Assembly: GCF_010730355.1 (NCBI RefSeq)
Contig: NZ_AP022576.1
Coordinates: 3,410,001 to 3,474,000, forward strand
Reading direction: 5' to 3'
Origin: Mycobacterium florentinum
GTDB taxonomy: Bacteria; Actinomycetota; Actinomycetes; Mycobacteriales; Mycobacteriaceae
DNA length: 64,000 nt
Shown here: piece after piece, positions 7,269 to 15,437 of the stretch
How positions within the stretch are numbered: position 1 is the first letter of the stretch
Layout: each line of letters opens with the position of its first letter
Made by a program: the position numbers and the translations under genes
Notes under the pieces: generated by a model
Database searches by the model: none
Told to the model about the DNA's origin: nothing
The model's input: the letters and a program-made list of their open reading frames with translations, nothing else

Positions 7269-8987
7269 TTACTGCGTGCCTTCGGCGTACCAGGTCCGGA
7301 ATCGGTCGTACTTCGGCATCTCCTCGGAGTTGGCCTTCGGGTCGATGCACACGTGCACTACGCCGACTTTGCCACTGGCGTAGGCGCGAGCGATCGCCGG
7401 GCCGATCTCGGATTCCTTCTCGACGTACTCGCCGTGGCAACCGAACCCCTCGGCAACCTTGTCCATCCGGACATCCTTGCTCCAGTGCACGCCGGGCTGC
7501 GGCGACGGCTGGGAGAAAGTTCGCTTGTAGACGCCCACCTCAAGGCCCCACTGGTGGTCGACACCGACCACGCACACCAGCGGAAGGTTCTGCCGCGCAG
7601 CGGTTTCCAACTCGGCGATATGGAAGAGGAACGCCGAATCGCTGGTCAGCAGCATGACCGGACGTTTGCCGCCCTCGGCGATCGAGGCGCCGACGGCGTA
7701 CGGCAGACCCGTGCCGAGGTGGCCGAAGTTCTGGTTCCAGATCACGTCGCGCGGCTTGGACTGCGAGTAGGTCCACTGGAAAATCACGGTCGCGCCGCCG
7801 TCGCGCACGAGAATGCCGTCCTCGAGTTCGTTGAACGCCTTGGTGGCCTCGACGACGTAGCGCGCCGGGTGGATCGGCGAACGTCCGGACGGTGCCGATT
7901 CCGCCATATCCGCAAGCTCTTTCGTGTCCTTTTCGATCAGGACCTGCAGCGCCCGTGCGGGCTTGCGCGGGGCATCCTTGAGCGCGTCGACCAGCTGCGG
8001 CACCACACCGCGCAGGTCGCCGACCAGCGCCACGTCGACGGGGCGGTTGACACCGATGGCGGTCGGGTCCTGCTCGACCAGCACCCACTTGCGATTCGCG
8101 TTGTTGCCGGCCCAATGCTGGGTCCGGCCGTAGTGCATCGGCTCACCGAGCTCGGTACCCAGCGCGACGCACAGGTCGGATTCCTCGACCGCCTCGTTGG
8201 CGGCCGGGGAGAACAGGTAGGGGAACGTCCGGTCCTGCAATCCCGGGATGAACGACGTGCCGCCGGAGGTCTGGATCACCGGGCAGGCCATCAGCTCGGC
8301 CAGCTCCTTGACTTCCTGTTGAGTACGGGAGGTGTGCACGCCGTGGCCGACGAGCAGGATCGGGCTCTTGGCCTCGCGGATCAGCTTCACGGCCTCGGCC
8401 ACCTCACGGGTTCCGGCGCCCTGGTTGACCAGCCGGTAGTTCGAGGGGCTCGGCGCAGCGGCGACATCGAGCTCCTCGAGGATCACGTGCGACGGGAACT
8501 CAACATACGACGGGCCTGGAGTGCCCGACATCGCGCGGCGGATCGCTTCGTGAATGATCTCGTCGGTCTGGTCGGCGTACTCGATCGAGCTGCTGTACTT
8601 CACCGACGCGGCGAAAAGCGGTTCCTGCTGCACGAATTGGATGCGGCCGCGTCGCACCCTGCGCTCGGTGACGCGGGCCCGCTGGCCGCCGAGGAAGATC
8701 ACCGGCGAGTTCTCCACCAGCGCGCACTGGATGGCTCCGGCGATGTTGGCCATGCCGGGGCCTAGCGTGCCGATGCACAGGCCGGGCTTACCCGTCATTC
8801 GCGACGCCGCCTCGGCCATGAATCCCGCGCTCAGCTCGTGGTGAGGCGCGACCACCGACCAGCCGCGAGCGTCGGCCTCGGAGAACATGTGCACGAAGTT
8901 CGGGTCCGGAATACCGAACAGCGTGTTCACCCCCTCGGCCTCGAACAGGTCGAGAATGCGCTTGTAAACGGGCACGGTCACGGTCAA
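7269..8987 (-). CDS. Thiamine diphosphate-dependent lyase/decarboxylase (acetolactate synthase-like fold)
   Basis: A 572-residue ThDP enzyme with the three standard domains. The conserved Glu51 is in HHELSAGFMAEA, the central domain has LLVGHGVH, and the C-terminal diphosphate site reads SDSAFLFHIAELETA. The DSAF form recalls oxalyl-CoA decarboxylase and 2-hydroxyacyl-CoA lyase (GDSAFGFS) more than acetolactate synthase (GDG). With a class III CoA-transferase directly upstream and an aldehyde dehydrogenase directly downstream, a 2-hydroxyacyl-CoA lyase-type cleavage to aldehyde plus formyl-CoA is attractive; a 2-oxoacid decarboxylase is the alternative. The start is TTG at 8987, overlapping the previous stop (TTGA), or GTG at 8981; AAAGGA lies upstream. 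Confidence 0.85.
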   Translation of the reverse strand: MTVTVPVYKRILDLFEAEGVNTLFGIPDPNFVHMFSEADARGWSVVAPHHELSAGFMAEAASRMTGKPGLCIGTLGPGMANIAGAIQCALVENSPVIFLGGQRARVTERRVRRGRIQFVQQEPLFAASVKYSSSIEYADQTDEIIHEAIRRAMSGTPGPSYVEFPSHVILEELDVAAAPSPSNYRLVNQGAGTREVAEAVKLIREAKSPILLVGHGVHTSRTQQEVKELAELMACPVIQTSGGTSFIPGLQDRTFPYLFSPAANEAVEESDLCVALGTELGEPMHYGRTQHWAGNNANRKWVLVEQDPTAIGVNRPVDVALVGDLRGVVPQLVDALKDAPRKPARALQVLIEKDTKELADMAESAPSGRSPIHPARYVVEATKAFNELEDGILVRDGGATVIFQWTYSQSKPRDVIWNQNFGHLGTGLPYAVGASIAEGGKRPVMLLTSDSAFLFHIAELETAARQNLPLVCVVGVDHQWGLEVGVYKRTFSQPSPQPGVHWSKDVRMDKVAEGFGCHGEYVEKESEIGPAIARAYASGKVGVVHVCIDPKANSEEMPKYDRFRTWYAEGTQ

Positions 8988-10198
8988 AGTTCCTTTCCGT
9001 CGCGAGCGGTCGCAAAATCGTGCTCTGGCTGGCTATTTGGTGTGATTTTGTGACTGCTCGCACCGATTTCGGCGAGCACTTCCGCGGTGTGGGCGCCCAG
9101 CTCTGGCGCCGGCCCGGCAACGCGGCCCGGGGTCTGCGAGAACCAGGTGGGGACGCCCGGGAAGCGCACCGGTCCGTGCGGGGTGTCCACCGTCTCGAAC
9201 ATGCCGACGGCGGCCAGATGCGGATCGTCGAACAGCGCACCGGGCGTATTCAGCGGCGCGGCCGGTATTTCGAGTTCGCGCAACAGCGTCAACCACTCCG
9301 CGGTGGAACGTTCTTTCATCGTCTCGGCCACCAGCCCGTAGACGGTGTCGATCTCGCGGGCGCGTCGTTCCAGCGTCGAATACTGCTCGCTGGCCCACGG
9401 CGGCCGCACGGTCTCCATGAACGCGTTCCAGTGTTTGTCGTTGTAAATCAGCGCGGCGATGTGGCCGTCGCTGGTGCGGTACGGGCGCCGGTTGGGCGCC
9501 ACGGTGCGCGGATACACCGCCGGCCCCAGCGGTGGGTCGAACATGGCGCCGTTGGCATGTTCGACGAGCATGAACGAGGCCATCGTTTCGAACATGGCGA
9601 CCTCGACTTCTTGGCCCTGCCCGGTGCGCTCGCGGTGGAACAACGCCATCATCGTCGCGTACAGCGCCGTCAGGCCGGCGACCTTGTCGGCCATGATGGT
9701 GCCGACGTAATCGGCCTCACCGGTCAATTGCTGTTGCACCGCCGGCAGGCCGCATTCGGCCTGGATCGTGTCGTCGTAGGCGGGCCGGTCGCGATCGGGT
9801 CCACGCCGCCCGTAGCCGTAGCAATTGGTGTAGACGATCGCGGGATTGATCGCGGCGACGTCGTCGTAGCCGAAGCCTAGCTTGGCGATTGCCTTGGCGC
9901 GCATCGAGTGGATGAAGACGTCGGCGGTCTCGACGAGCGCGCGTAGTGCACGCGTTCCGGAGTCGGTTTGCAGGTCCAGCACGACGCTGCGCTTGCCCCG
10001 GTTGACGTTGACGAACACCCCGCTCATGCCGGGCGCCGGCCCCACCGAGATGTACCGGGTGTTATCCCCTTGCGGTGGTTCGACTTTGACCACATCGGCG
10101 CCCATGTCGGCCATGATCTGCGTGCAGTACGGTCCCATCACCATCGCGGTGAGGTCGAGCACGCGCAGCCCGGTCAGTGGGCCGGTCGGGCTAGCCAT
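8984..10198 (-). CDS. Class III (CaiB/BaiF) CoA-transferase
   Basis: A 404-residue family III CoA-transferase (formyl-CoA transferase, CaiB and racemase superfamily). The N-terminus has LRVLDLTAMVMGPYCTQ and ADMGADVVKVEPP. The likely catalytic aspartate is Asp171 in MADKVAG, aligned with the Asp of formyl-CoA:oxalate CoA-transferase (GDSNSG). The ATG at 10198 has an AAGGAGC ribosome site and overlaps the preceding SDR by 8 bp; the 39 codons upstream are not needed. It probably activates an acid intermediate by CoA transfer for the ThDP enzyme that follows with a 4-bp overlap. Confidence 0.88.
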   Translation of the reverse strand: MASPTGPLTGLRVLDLTAMVMGPYCTQIMADMGADVVKVEPPQGDNTRYISVGPAPGMSGVFVNVNRGKRSVVLDLQTDSGTRALRALVETADVFIHSMRAKAIAKLGFGYDDVAAINPAIVYTNCYGYGRRGPDRDRPAYDDTIQAECGLPAVQQQLTGEADYVGTIMADKVAGLTALYATMMALFHRERTGQGQEVEVAMFETMASFMLVEHANGAMFDPPLGPAVYPRTVAPNRRPYRTSDGHIAALIYNDKHWNAFMETVRPPWASEQYSTLERRAREIDTVYGLVAETMKERSTAEWLTLLRELEIPAAPLNTPGALFDDPHLAAVGMFETVDTPHGPVRFPGVPTWFSQTPGRVAGPAPELGAHTAEVLAEIGASSHKITPNSQPEHDFATARDGKEL

Positions 10199-11126
10199 GG
10201 AGCGCTCCTTGATCGTTTGAGCGCGCAGCCAGCTCGAAGCTGTAGCGGATGTGCTGGTTGTGTCCATCAGGGACGACCGGAAAGATAAGCGGCGCTTCGA
10301 CGTAGCGGATCGCATCCAGGTGGCTGCCGACGTCCTCGATCGTCCACGACGGCCGGCACACGCCGGGGCTCTCCGCGATGACGGCGCGGGCCACGCGACC
10401 TGCCAGCGCTATGAACAGTTCGCCGGTTACCGAGCACGACTCGTGCGCAAGCCAACCCACCACCGGCGCAACGAGTTCCGCGCCCATCGGCGGGTAGGCC
10501 GAGGTGTCGATGCCTTCGGCCATACGCGTGACCGCGGCCGGCACGATCACGTTGCACCGCACACCCTCGGCGGCGCCTTCGAGTGCGGCGACGTTGGACA
10601 GCCCGATCACACCGGCCTTGGCGGCGGCATAGTTGGCCACGTCGTGGTTTCCGTAGAGGCCACCGATCGACGACGTCAGCACGATGCGGCCGTAGCCCGC
10701 CGCGCACATGCGCGGAAACGCCGGCCGGACCACGTGGAACGCGCCGCGCAAATGCACGTCGAGTACGGCGTCGAAGTCCTCGTAGCTCATCTCCTTCAGC
10801 GAGGCGCGACGGACGTTGCCGGCATTGTGCACCAGGACGTCGAGGCGGCCGTAGGTGTCGAGCGCGGTCGCGACGATCGTCTCGCCGCCATCGGCGGTCG
10901 CAACCGACGCGCTACATGCGGCGGCTTCCCCTCCGGCCGCGGTGATCTCGGCGACCACCTGCTCGGCGGGACCGGCGTCGGCCCCGGCGCCGTCGAGGCT
11001 GCCGCCGGCATCGTTGACGACCACCTTCGCTCCGCGTGAGGCCAGCAGGTGCGCGTAAGCACGGCCCAAGCCCCGTCCTGCGCCTGTGACCACCGCGACC
11101 CGGCCGTCGAACCGCAACTCACTCAC
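10191..11126 (-). CDS. Short-chain dehydrogenase (MFE-2/hydroxyacyl-CoA dehydrogenase-like)
   Basis: A 311-residue SDR with the cofactor motif TGAGRGLGRAY, HNAGN in place of NNAG, a serine in TSSIGG and the active-site YAAAK. The NDAGGSLDGAG insertion and the C-terminal extension of about 50 residues match SDRs of the peroxisomal multifunctional enzyme type 2 group, common in mycobacteria for 3-hydroxyacyl-CoA or steroid side-chain substrates. It overlaps both neighbours by a few bases, so it is cotranslated with the monooxygenase and the CoA-transferase. It probably oxidises a hydroxyl group of a pathway intermediate. Confidence 0.87.
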   Translation of the reverse strand: MSELRFDGRVAVVTGAGRGLGRAYAHLLASRGAKVVVNDAGGSLDGAGADAGPAEQVVAEITAAGGEAAACSASVATADGGETIVATALDTYGRLDVLVHNAGNVRRASLKEMSYEDFDAVLDVHLRGAFHVVRPAFPRMCAAGYGRIVLTSSIGGLYGNHDVANYAAAKAGVIGLSNVAALEGAAEGVRCNVIVPAAVTRMAEGIDTSAYPPMGAELVAPVVGWLAHESCSVTGELFIALAGRVARAVIAESPGVCRPSWTIEDVGSHLDAIRYVEAPLIFPVVPDGHNQHIRYSFELAARSNDQGALHG

Positions 11127-12988
11127 GAAAGCTCTAGGCCTTCCAGGTCACCCCTGGCGCGCCACTCGGCGATCAGGTCACCGAAGGCGTAAAAGCCCGG
11201 CGAGTAGAAATCACCAAGGAACGCACCATTGTCTTTGGCGCCACCCTGACCCTCGTTGTTGTAATAGCCAGGGGTGCAGGACATCTCGAAGGCCGAGTTG
11301 TCGATCGCGAGTTCTGCGACCGTTTTGACCCAGCCGTCCTGGCCCTCCTGACTGGGTTCGACGGTCCTCGCGCCGCGTTTCTGCGCCTCGGCGATGATGT
11401 AGGCGATGTGCTCGGCCTGTTGCTCGAACATCGCGGTGGTGTTGGCCGAGACGCCGCCCTGGATGAAGCCGGTGAAGAACTGGTTGGGGAATCCGCGGGT
11501 GGTCATGCCGTGCAGGGTCTGGTATCTGTCGTGCCAGTAGTCGAACAGCGACAGCCCGTCTCGGCCCTCGATGACGTCGACCGCGAAGCGCCGACTGATC
11601 TCCGTGGAGATCTCGAACCCGCTGGCGAAGACGACGCAATCGACCTCGTACTCAATGCCGTTGGCGACGATGCCCTTTTTCGTCAGGCGTTCCACTCCCT
11701 TGGATTCCGACACGTCCACCAACGTCACGTTGGGCAGGTTGAACGCCGGCAGGTACGTCTCGCTCGAACACGGCCGCTTGCACATGAAGCGGTAGTACGG
11801 CTTGAGCGCCTCGGCGGTGTCGGGGTCGTCGACCAGGGCGGCCACCCGGCGGCGCAGCCGCTCCATGATCTTGTAGTCCTCTTCCTCCCGGATCGCCATG
11901 ATCTCCTCGATCCCCAGCGAGGCGGGATCCGGGCTGGCGGCAATCCGGGCGGTCATGTTGCGGCCCAATTCGGTCCAGAAGTCGCACACCAGATCTGGTT
12001 CGCCGAAGACCACCCCCACAAACGGTGACCAGTTGTGGAAGTTGCGCTTGCGCTCCTCCTGCCAACCGGGCTGCAGGGCCGCCGCCCAGGCCGGGTCGGT
12101 GGGCGTGTTGGCGCGCATGTCGACCGACGACGGGGTGCGCTGGAACACGAAGAGCTGCTTGGCATCCCGGCCGAGATGCGGCACCAGCTGGACGCCGGTA
12201 GCCCCGGTGCCGACGAGTGCGACCCGCTTGTCGGCCAGCTTATGCAGGCCGCCGGTGGCGTCGCCGCCGGTGTAGTCGTAGTCCCAGCGTGCGGAATGGA
12301 ACGCGTGGCCGCCGCTGTCCAGGTACTCCTTGATGCCGGGGATACCGGGCAGTTTCGGCTTGTTGTACGAGCCCTGCGCCATCACCACGAACCGTGCGCG
12401 GATGTCGTCGCCGCGGTTGGTGGTCAGTCGCCAGCGCTTGCTCTTCTCGTCCCAGCGCATGGTCTCGACCTGCGTTGAGAAGATCGCGCCGTCGTAGAGG
12501 TCGAAGTGTTTGCCCATGGCCTGGCAGTGCGCGAAGATCTCGGCCCCGTCGGCGAATTTCTTGCTCGGCAGGAAGTCGAGTTCCTCGAGCATCGGGATGT
12601 AGCAGTAGGCGTCGTTGTCGCACTGAATGCCCGGGAAGCGGTTCCAGTACCACACTCCGCCGAAGTCCCCGGCCATGTCGATGACCCGAACATCCTGCAC
12701 GCCAGCCTTTTTCAGGTAGGCGCCCGACAACAACCCGGCGAACCCGCCGCCGAGGACGACCACCTCGATGTCCTCGGCGATCGGGGCGCGGTCGGCCACC
12801 GGGGTGTACGGGTCCACCTCGTAGAGATCCGCCAGTTCACCGTCGAGTTCGAGGTACTGCGCCCCGCCCTCCTTGCGCAGGCGCTTCTCGCGCTCCTGGG
12901 CGTAGCGGGCCCGCATCGCGTCGATGTCGACGTCCTGCGGTACGCCGGTGGGCCCGCAGGTCTGCGACCGCCTGTCAAACTGGGTCAT
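11123..12988 (-). CDS. FAD-dependent Baeyer-Villiger-type monooxygenase
   Basis: A 621-residue flavoprotein with an FAD Rossmann motif GGGFAG (80-85), FGGVWYWNRFPG (109-120) typical of class B monooxygenases, and an NADPH Rossmann motif GTGATG (260-265). The BVMO fingerprint FxGxxxHxxxW is present as GxxxHxxxW (Gly227, His231, Trp235) with Ser at the Phe position. Steroid and cyclopentadecanone monooxygenases share this longer N-terminus. The expected reaction is insertion of oxygen next to a ketone to give an ester or lactone. It sits between a Rieske oxygenase and an SDR in one operon. Confidence 0.9.
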   Translation of the reverse strand: MTQFDRRSQTCGPTGVPQDVDIDAMRARYAQEREKRLRKEGGAQYLELDGELADLYEVDPYTPVADRAPIAEDIEVVVLGGGFAGLLSGAYLKKAGVQDVRVIDMAGDFGGVWYWNRFPGIQCDNDAYCYIPMLEELDFLPSKKFADGAEIFAHCQAMGKHFDLYDGAIFSTQVETMRWDEKSKRWRLTTNRGDDIRARFVVMAQGSYNKPKLPGIPGIKEYLDSGGHAFHSARWDYDYTGGDATGGLHKLADKRVALVGTGATGVQLVPHLGRDAKQLFVFQRTPSSVDMRANTPTDPAWAAALQPGWQEERKRNFHNWSPFVGVVFGEPDLVCDFWTELGRNMTARIAASPDPASLGIEEIMAIREEEDYKIMERLRRRVAALVDDPDTAEALKPYYRFMCKRPCSSETYLPAFNLPNVTLVDVSESKGVERLTKKGIVANGIEYEVDCVVFASGFEISTEISRRFAVDVIEGRDGLSLFDYWHDRYQTLHGMTTRGFPNQFFTGFIQGGVSANTTAMFEQQAEHIAYIIAEAQKRGARTVEPSQEGQDGWVKTVAELAIDNSAFEMSCTPGYYNNEGQGGAKDNGAFLGDFYSPGFYAFGDLIAEWRARGDLEGLELS

Positions 12989-12993
12989 CTATC

Positions 12994-14370
12994 TCAAAGC
13001 TCCTGCGGTTCGCCGGTGCCCATGTACCTCGACAATTGGTAGTGCAGATTGACCGTGCTGCGTTCCCGGTAGGGGTTGGGCTTGGTGCCCGGGAAGCCGA
13101 GGGACTTCATCCCCTGCTGCACGGCGGCCATGTTGGAGAAGTCTTGGGGCAGCACCGAGCGCCATCTGGGGTCACCGACCGGCGTGTACTCCCACTCCGT
13201 CCGCGGCTCTTGGCCTTTCGGGTACAGCTCGAAAGCCGACACCTCGAAAATGCACTTGTCGGGGTTGTAGCTGGGGTGCGGGCGCGCGCCGTAGCACAGC
13301 GCGCTGGTCAGGCCCTGCCCGATCTGGAAGTTCGGGAAGATCTGCCACGCGGTACCGGCCTGGCCCAGGATGTCAGCGGGGATCGTCGGCCAGATCACCC
13401 CGCGGGCCTCGTCGTCGCGACGCGCCGATGCCAGCCAATGCTCGAGAACCTTGTCGGCCGGTGTCCCCTCGGGCAACTCGTCCACCAGCCGCTTGGCGGC
13501 GTTCACCAGCGTCTGGGTGGTGGTCGCGTTGGTCTCCTCCATCGTGTAGACCTGCATCTCCGCGGTCGACACCCGCGGGTCCGCGCCGATGCCGAGGCGG
13601 ATCTTGGACTTGGTGGCCTCCATGTCTTTTGGCGCGTCGTAGCCGATGTGGCTGTGTTTGCCTTGCGCTTTCGACCATCCCTTGAATTCGCCGAACTTGT
13701 TGAACTCGGGATGCGTGGTGAAGACGTGGTAGGTCTCGTTGAAGGCCTCCAGTGCGACCTTCCAGTTGCAGTCGAAGGACAGCCACTTGCGCCATTTGCA
13801 GCGCATGTTCTCACACCCGAACGGGTCGAGAATCTTCGCGGCGGGGAACAGGTAGTCGGCCAGCGGCTCACAGTCGGGATCCATGTTGATCCACAACCAG
13901 CCGCCCCAGGTATCGACTCGGACCGGCCGAAGGTGGGTGTTGTCCGGGGTGAGGGTGTCCTGCCAGTCCTGCTGTTCGCGGATATGAGTGCACGCGCCGT
14001 CGAGACCGTAGGTCCAGCCGTGGAAGCCGCAGACGAACGACTTTCGCGTTCGGCCACAAGCGTTCTTGGCGCCCTCGGGCGTGTCGATCAACCGGCGGCC
14101 GCGGTGCATGCAGACGTTGTGGTGAGCGTGGAATTCGTCGGAGCCGGTGCGCACCACGATGATCGAGTCATCGAGAATGTCGTAGGTCAGGTAACTGCCC
14201 ACCTCGGGCAACTCTTCGACGCGACCGACCTGCTGCCAGACCTTGCGCCACAGCTTGTCGCGCTCGGCACGGGCATAGTCCTCCGAGATATACGCCTCGA
14301 CGCCGATGGTCATCGGTCTCGATAGTTCCTCGGCCGCTTCGGGATTCACGCCTTTAGCCAGGTCGGTCAT
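12994..14370 (-). CDS. Rieske non-heme iron oxygenase, alpha subunit
   Basis: A 458-residue ring-hydroxylating-type oxygenase. The Rieske cluster ligands are Cys87-x-His89 (NVCMHRGRRL) and Cys114-x2-His117 (FVCGFHGWTY). The catalytic iron ligands His215 and His220 lie in FNETYHVFTTHPE. No beta subunit and no dedicated ferredoxin or reductase gene is visible nearby, so it should be a homo-oligomer using a remote electron supply. The ATG at 14370 is chosen because AGGAGG lies 5 nt upstream; a GTG one codon earlier is too close. Its ATG overlaps the SDR stop codon by one base. Confidence 0.92.
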   Translation of the reverse strand: MTDLAKGVNPEAAEELSRPMTIGVEAYISEDYARAERDKLWRKVWQQVGRVEELPEVGSYLTYDILDDSIIVVRTGSDEFHAHHNVCMHRGRRLIDTPEGAKNACGRTRKSFVCGFHGWTYGLDGACTHIREQQDWQDTLTPDNTHLRPVRVDTWGGWLWINMDPDCEPLADYLFPAAKILDPFGCENMRCKWRKWLSFDCNWKVALEAFNETYHVFTTHPEFNKFGEFKGWSKAQGKHSHIGYDAPKDMEATKSKIRLGIGADPRVSTAEMQVYTMEETNATTTQTLVNAAKRLVDELPEGTPADKVLEHWLASARRDDEARGVIWPTIPADILGQAGTAWQIFPNFQIGQGLTSALCYGARPHPSYNPDKCIFEVSAFELYPKGQEPRTEWEYTPVGDPRWRSVLPQDFSNMAAVQQGMKSLGFPGTKPNPYRERSTVNLHYQLSRYMGTGEPQEL

Positions 14371-15215
14371 CACATCCTCCTAATCGACTCGCGGAAGGAT
14401 TCGTCATGCAAGAAAAGCGAGGTGTTGTCGGCGTCCAGATGGCTCCACTTGAGGTCCAGGCCGCCGTCGACAAGCAGCGTCTGGCCGGTGATGTAGCTCG
14501 ACATCTCGGAGAGCAGAAACAGGATCGCGCCGGCCTGCTCCTCGGGCCGCCCGCGCCGGCCCATCGCGATTGCCTTGCGGTCCCGCTCCGGGTCCTCGTC
14601 GACATAGGTGCGCGAGGCCGCCGTCTCGGTAACGCCGGGCGCCACCGCGTTCACCCGGATTCCCGCCAGCGCCAGCTCGAGGGCCATCGTGCGGGTCATC
14701 GCCGTGATCGCGGCCTTGGCGGTCCCGTAGGCGATGTGAAACGGGGCGGTGTTCATGCCGCTGATCGAGGAGATCGACACGATCGATCCCCGCTGTTGTT
14801 GCGCGACTAGTTCACTCGCGACGGCCTGACTCATGAAGAACGCCGTCTCGAGGTTGTCGGCGAAGATCGTGCGCCAGTCGCTGCGCGCCACCCGAGTCGA
14901 CGGCATCCACGTCGATGGCTGCGCGCCGCCGGCGACATTGACCAGTCCGTACAGGCTGCCCTCGGCGCGGCGCGCGTGGTCGATCACCGTGGCGATGCCC
15001 TCGTCGGTCGACGCGTCGGCCGCCACCGGCACCACGGCCAGGCCCTGTTGGGCCAGCGGAGCGACGTGTTCGTCGAGATTTTCCTTCGACCGGCTGACCG
15101 CGATCACCGTGGCGCCGGCCCGGGCGGTCATGGCCGTGACGGTCGTGCCGATGCCGCCCCCGCCGGCGCCGGAAACCACCACGACACGGCCGTCGAGCCC
15201 GAAGAGATCGTCCAT
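14370..15215 (-). CDS. Short-chain dehydrogenase, first gene of the minus-strand catabolic operon
   Basis: A 281-residue classical SDR. The cofactor loop is SGAGGGGIG, a glycine-rich variant of TGxxxGxG, followed by NVAGG, SISSISG and the catalytic YGTAK; GQTLLVDGG near the end is typical. The ATG at 15215 opens MDDLFGLDG; the 27 codons upstream run into the operator region and are not conserved-looking. It is the promoter-proximal gene of the operon and likely carries out an alcohol-ketone conversion, possibly making the ketone for the monooxygenase. Confidence 0.87.
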   Translation of the reverse strand: MDDLFGLDGRVVVVSGAGGGGIGTTVTAMTARAGATVIAVSRSKENLDEHVAPLAQQGLAVVPVAADASTDEGIATVIDHARRAEGSLYGLVNVAGGAQPSTWMPSTRVARSDWRTIFADNLETAFFMSQAVASELVAQQQRGSIVSISSISGMNTAPFHIAYGTAKAAITAMTRTMALELALAGIRVNAVAPGVTETAASRTYVDEDPERDRKAIAMGRRGRPEEQAGAILFLLSEMSSYITGQTLLVDGGLDLKWSHLDADNTSLFLHDESFRESIRRM

Positions 15216-15271
15216 GACCTGCTTTCGCCTGCCGCGGACGCGTCCGGCATCCCCAGCTGGATCTATCACCC

Positions 15272-15289
15272 ATTTTGTCCGGACAAAAT
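15272..15289. promoter_or_regulatory. Perfect 18-bp palindromic operator between divergent catabolic operons
   Basis: ATTTTGTCCGGACAAAAT is a perfect palindrome 57 bp upstream of the minus-operon start and 149 bp upstream of the plus-operon start. The half-site recurs as ATTCTGTCC at 15295-15303. It is A/T-rich against the local background. It is probably the binding site of the GntR/UTRA regulator encoded at 17048, though a TetR-type protein from elsewhere could also use such a site. Confidence 0.8.
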
Positions 15290-15369
15290 ATCGCATTCTG
15301 TCCTTTGGAGAACACTATTCCGATCCATGGACTTGGCTGTCAAGGTCGGGCCCGGACGGTTTCGGAGCT

Positions 15370-15382
15370 ATTGTCTGGACTA
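15370..15382. promoter_or_regulatory. Second, imperfect operator site
   Basis: ATTGTCTGGACTA shares TTGTCxGGAC with the core of the perfect palindrome 80 bp away, differing at one base in that ten-base core. It lies about 55 bp upstream of the lactonase-like gene and could be a second, weaker site for the same regulator controlling the plus-strand operon. Confidence 0.5.
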
Positions 15383-15437
15383 GGAGGAGTTGATAACGTC
15401 CAGCCCAAACGGCTGACGGAAGGACCCCCGGCGAGTC

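Noticed and set aside
5749..8765. Two long plus-strand frames (544 and 501 codons) opposite the ALDH and ThDP genes
   Set aside because: Low-complexity Arg/Gly/Val/His-rich translations without motifs; the minus-strand genes have catalytic residues and ribosome sites.
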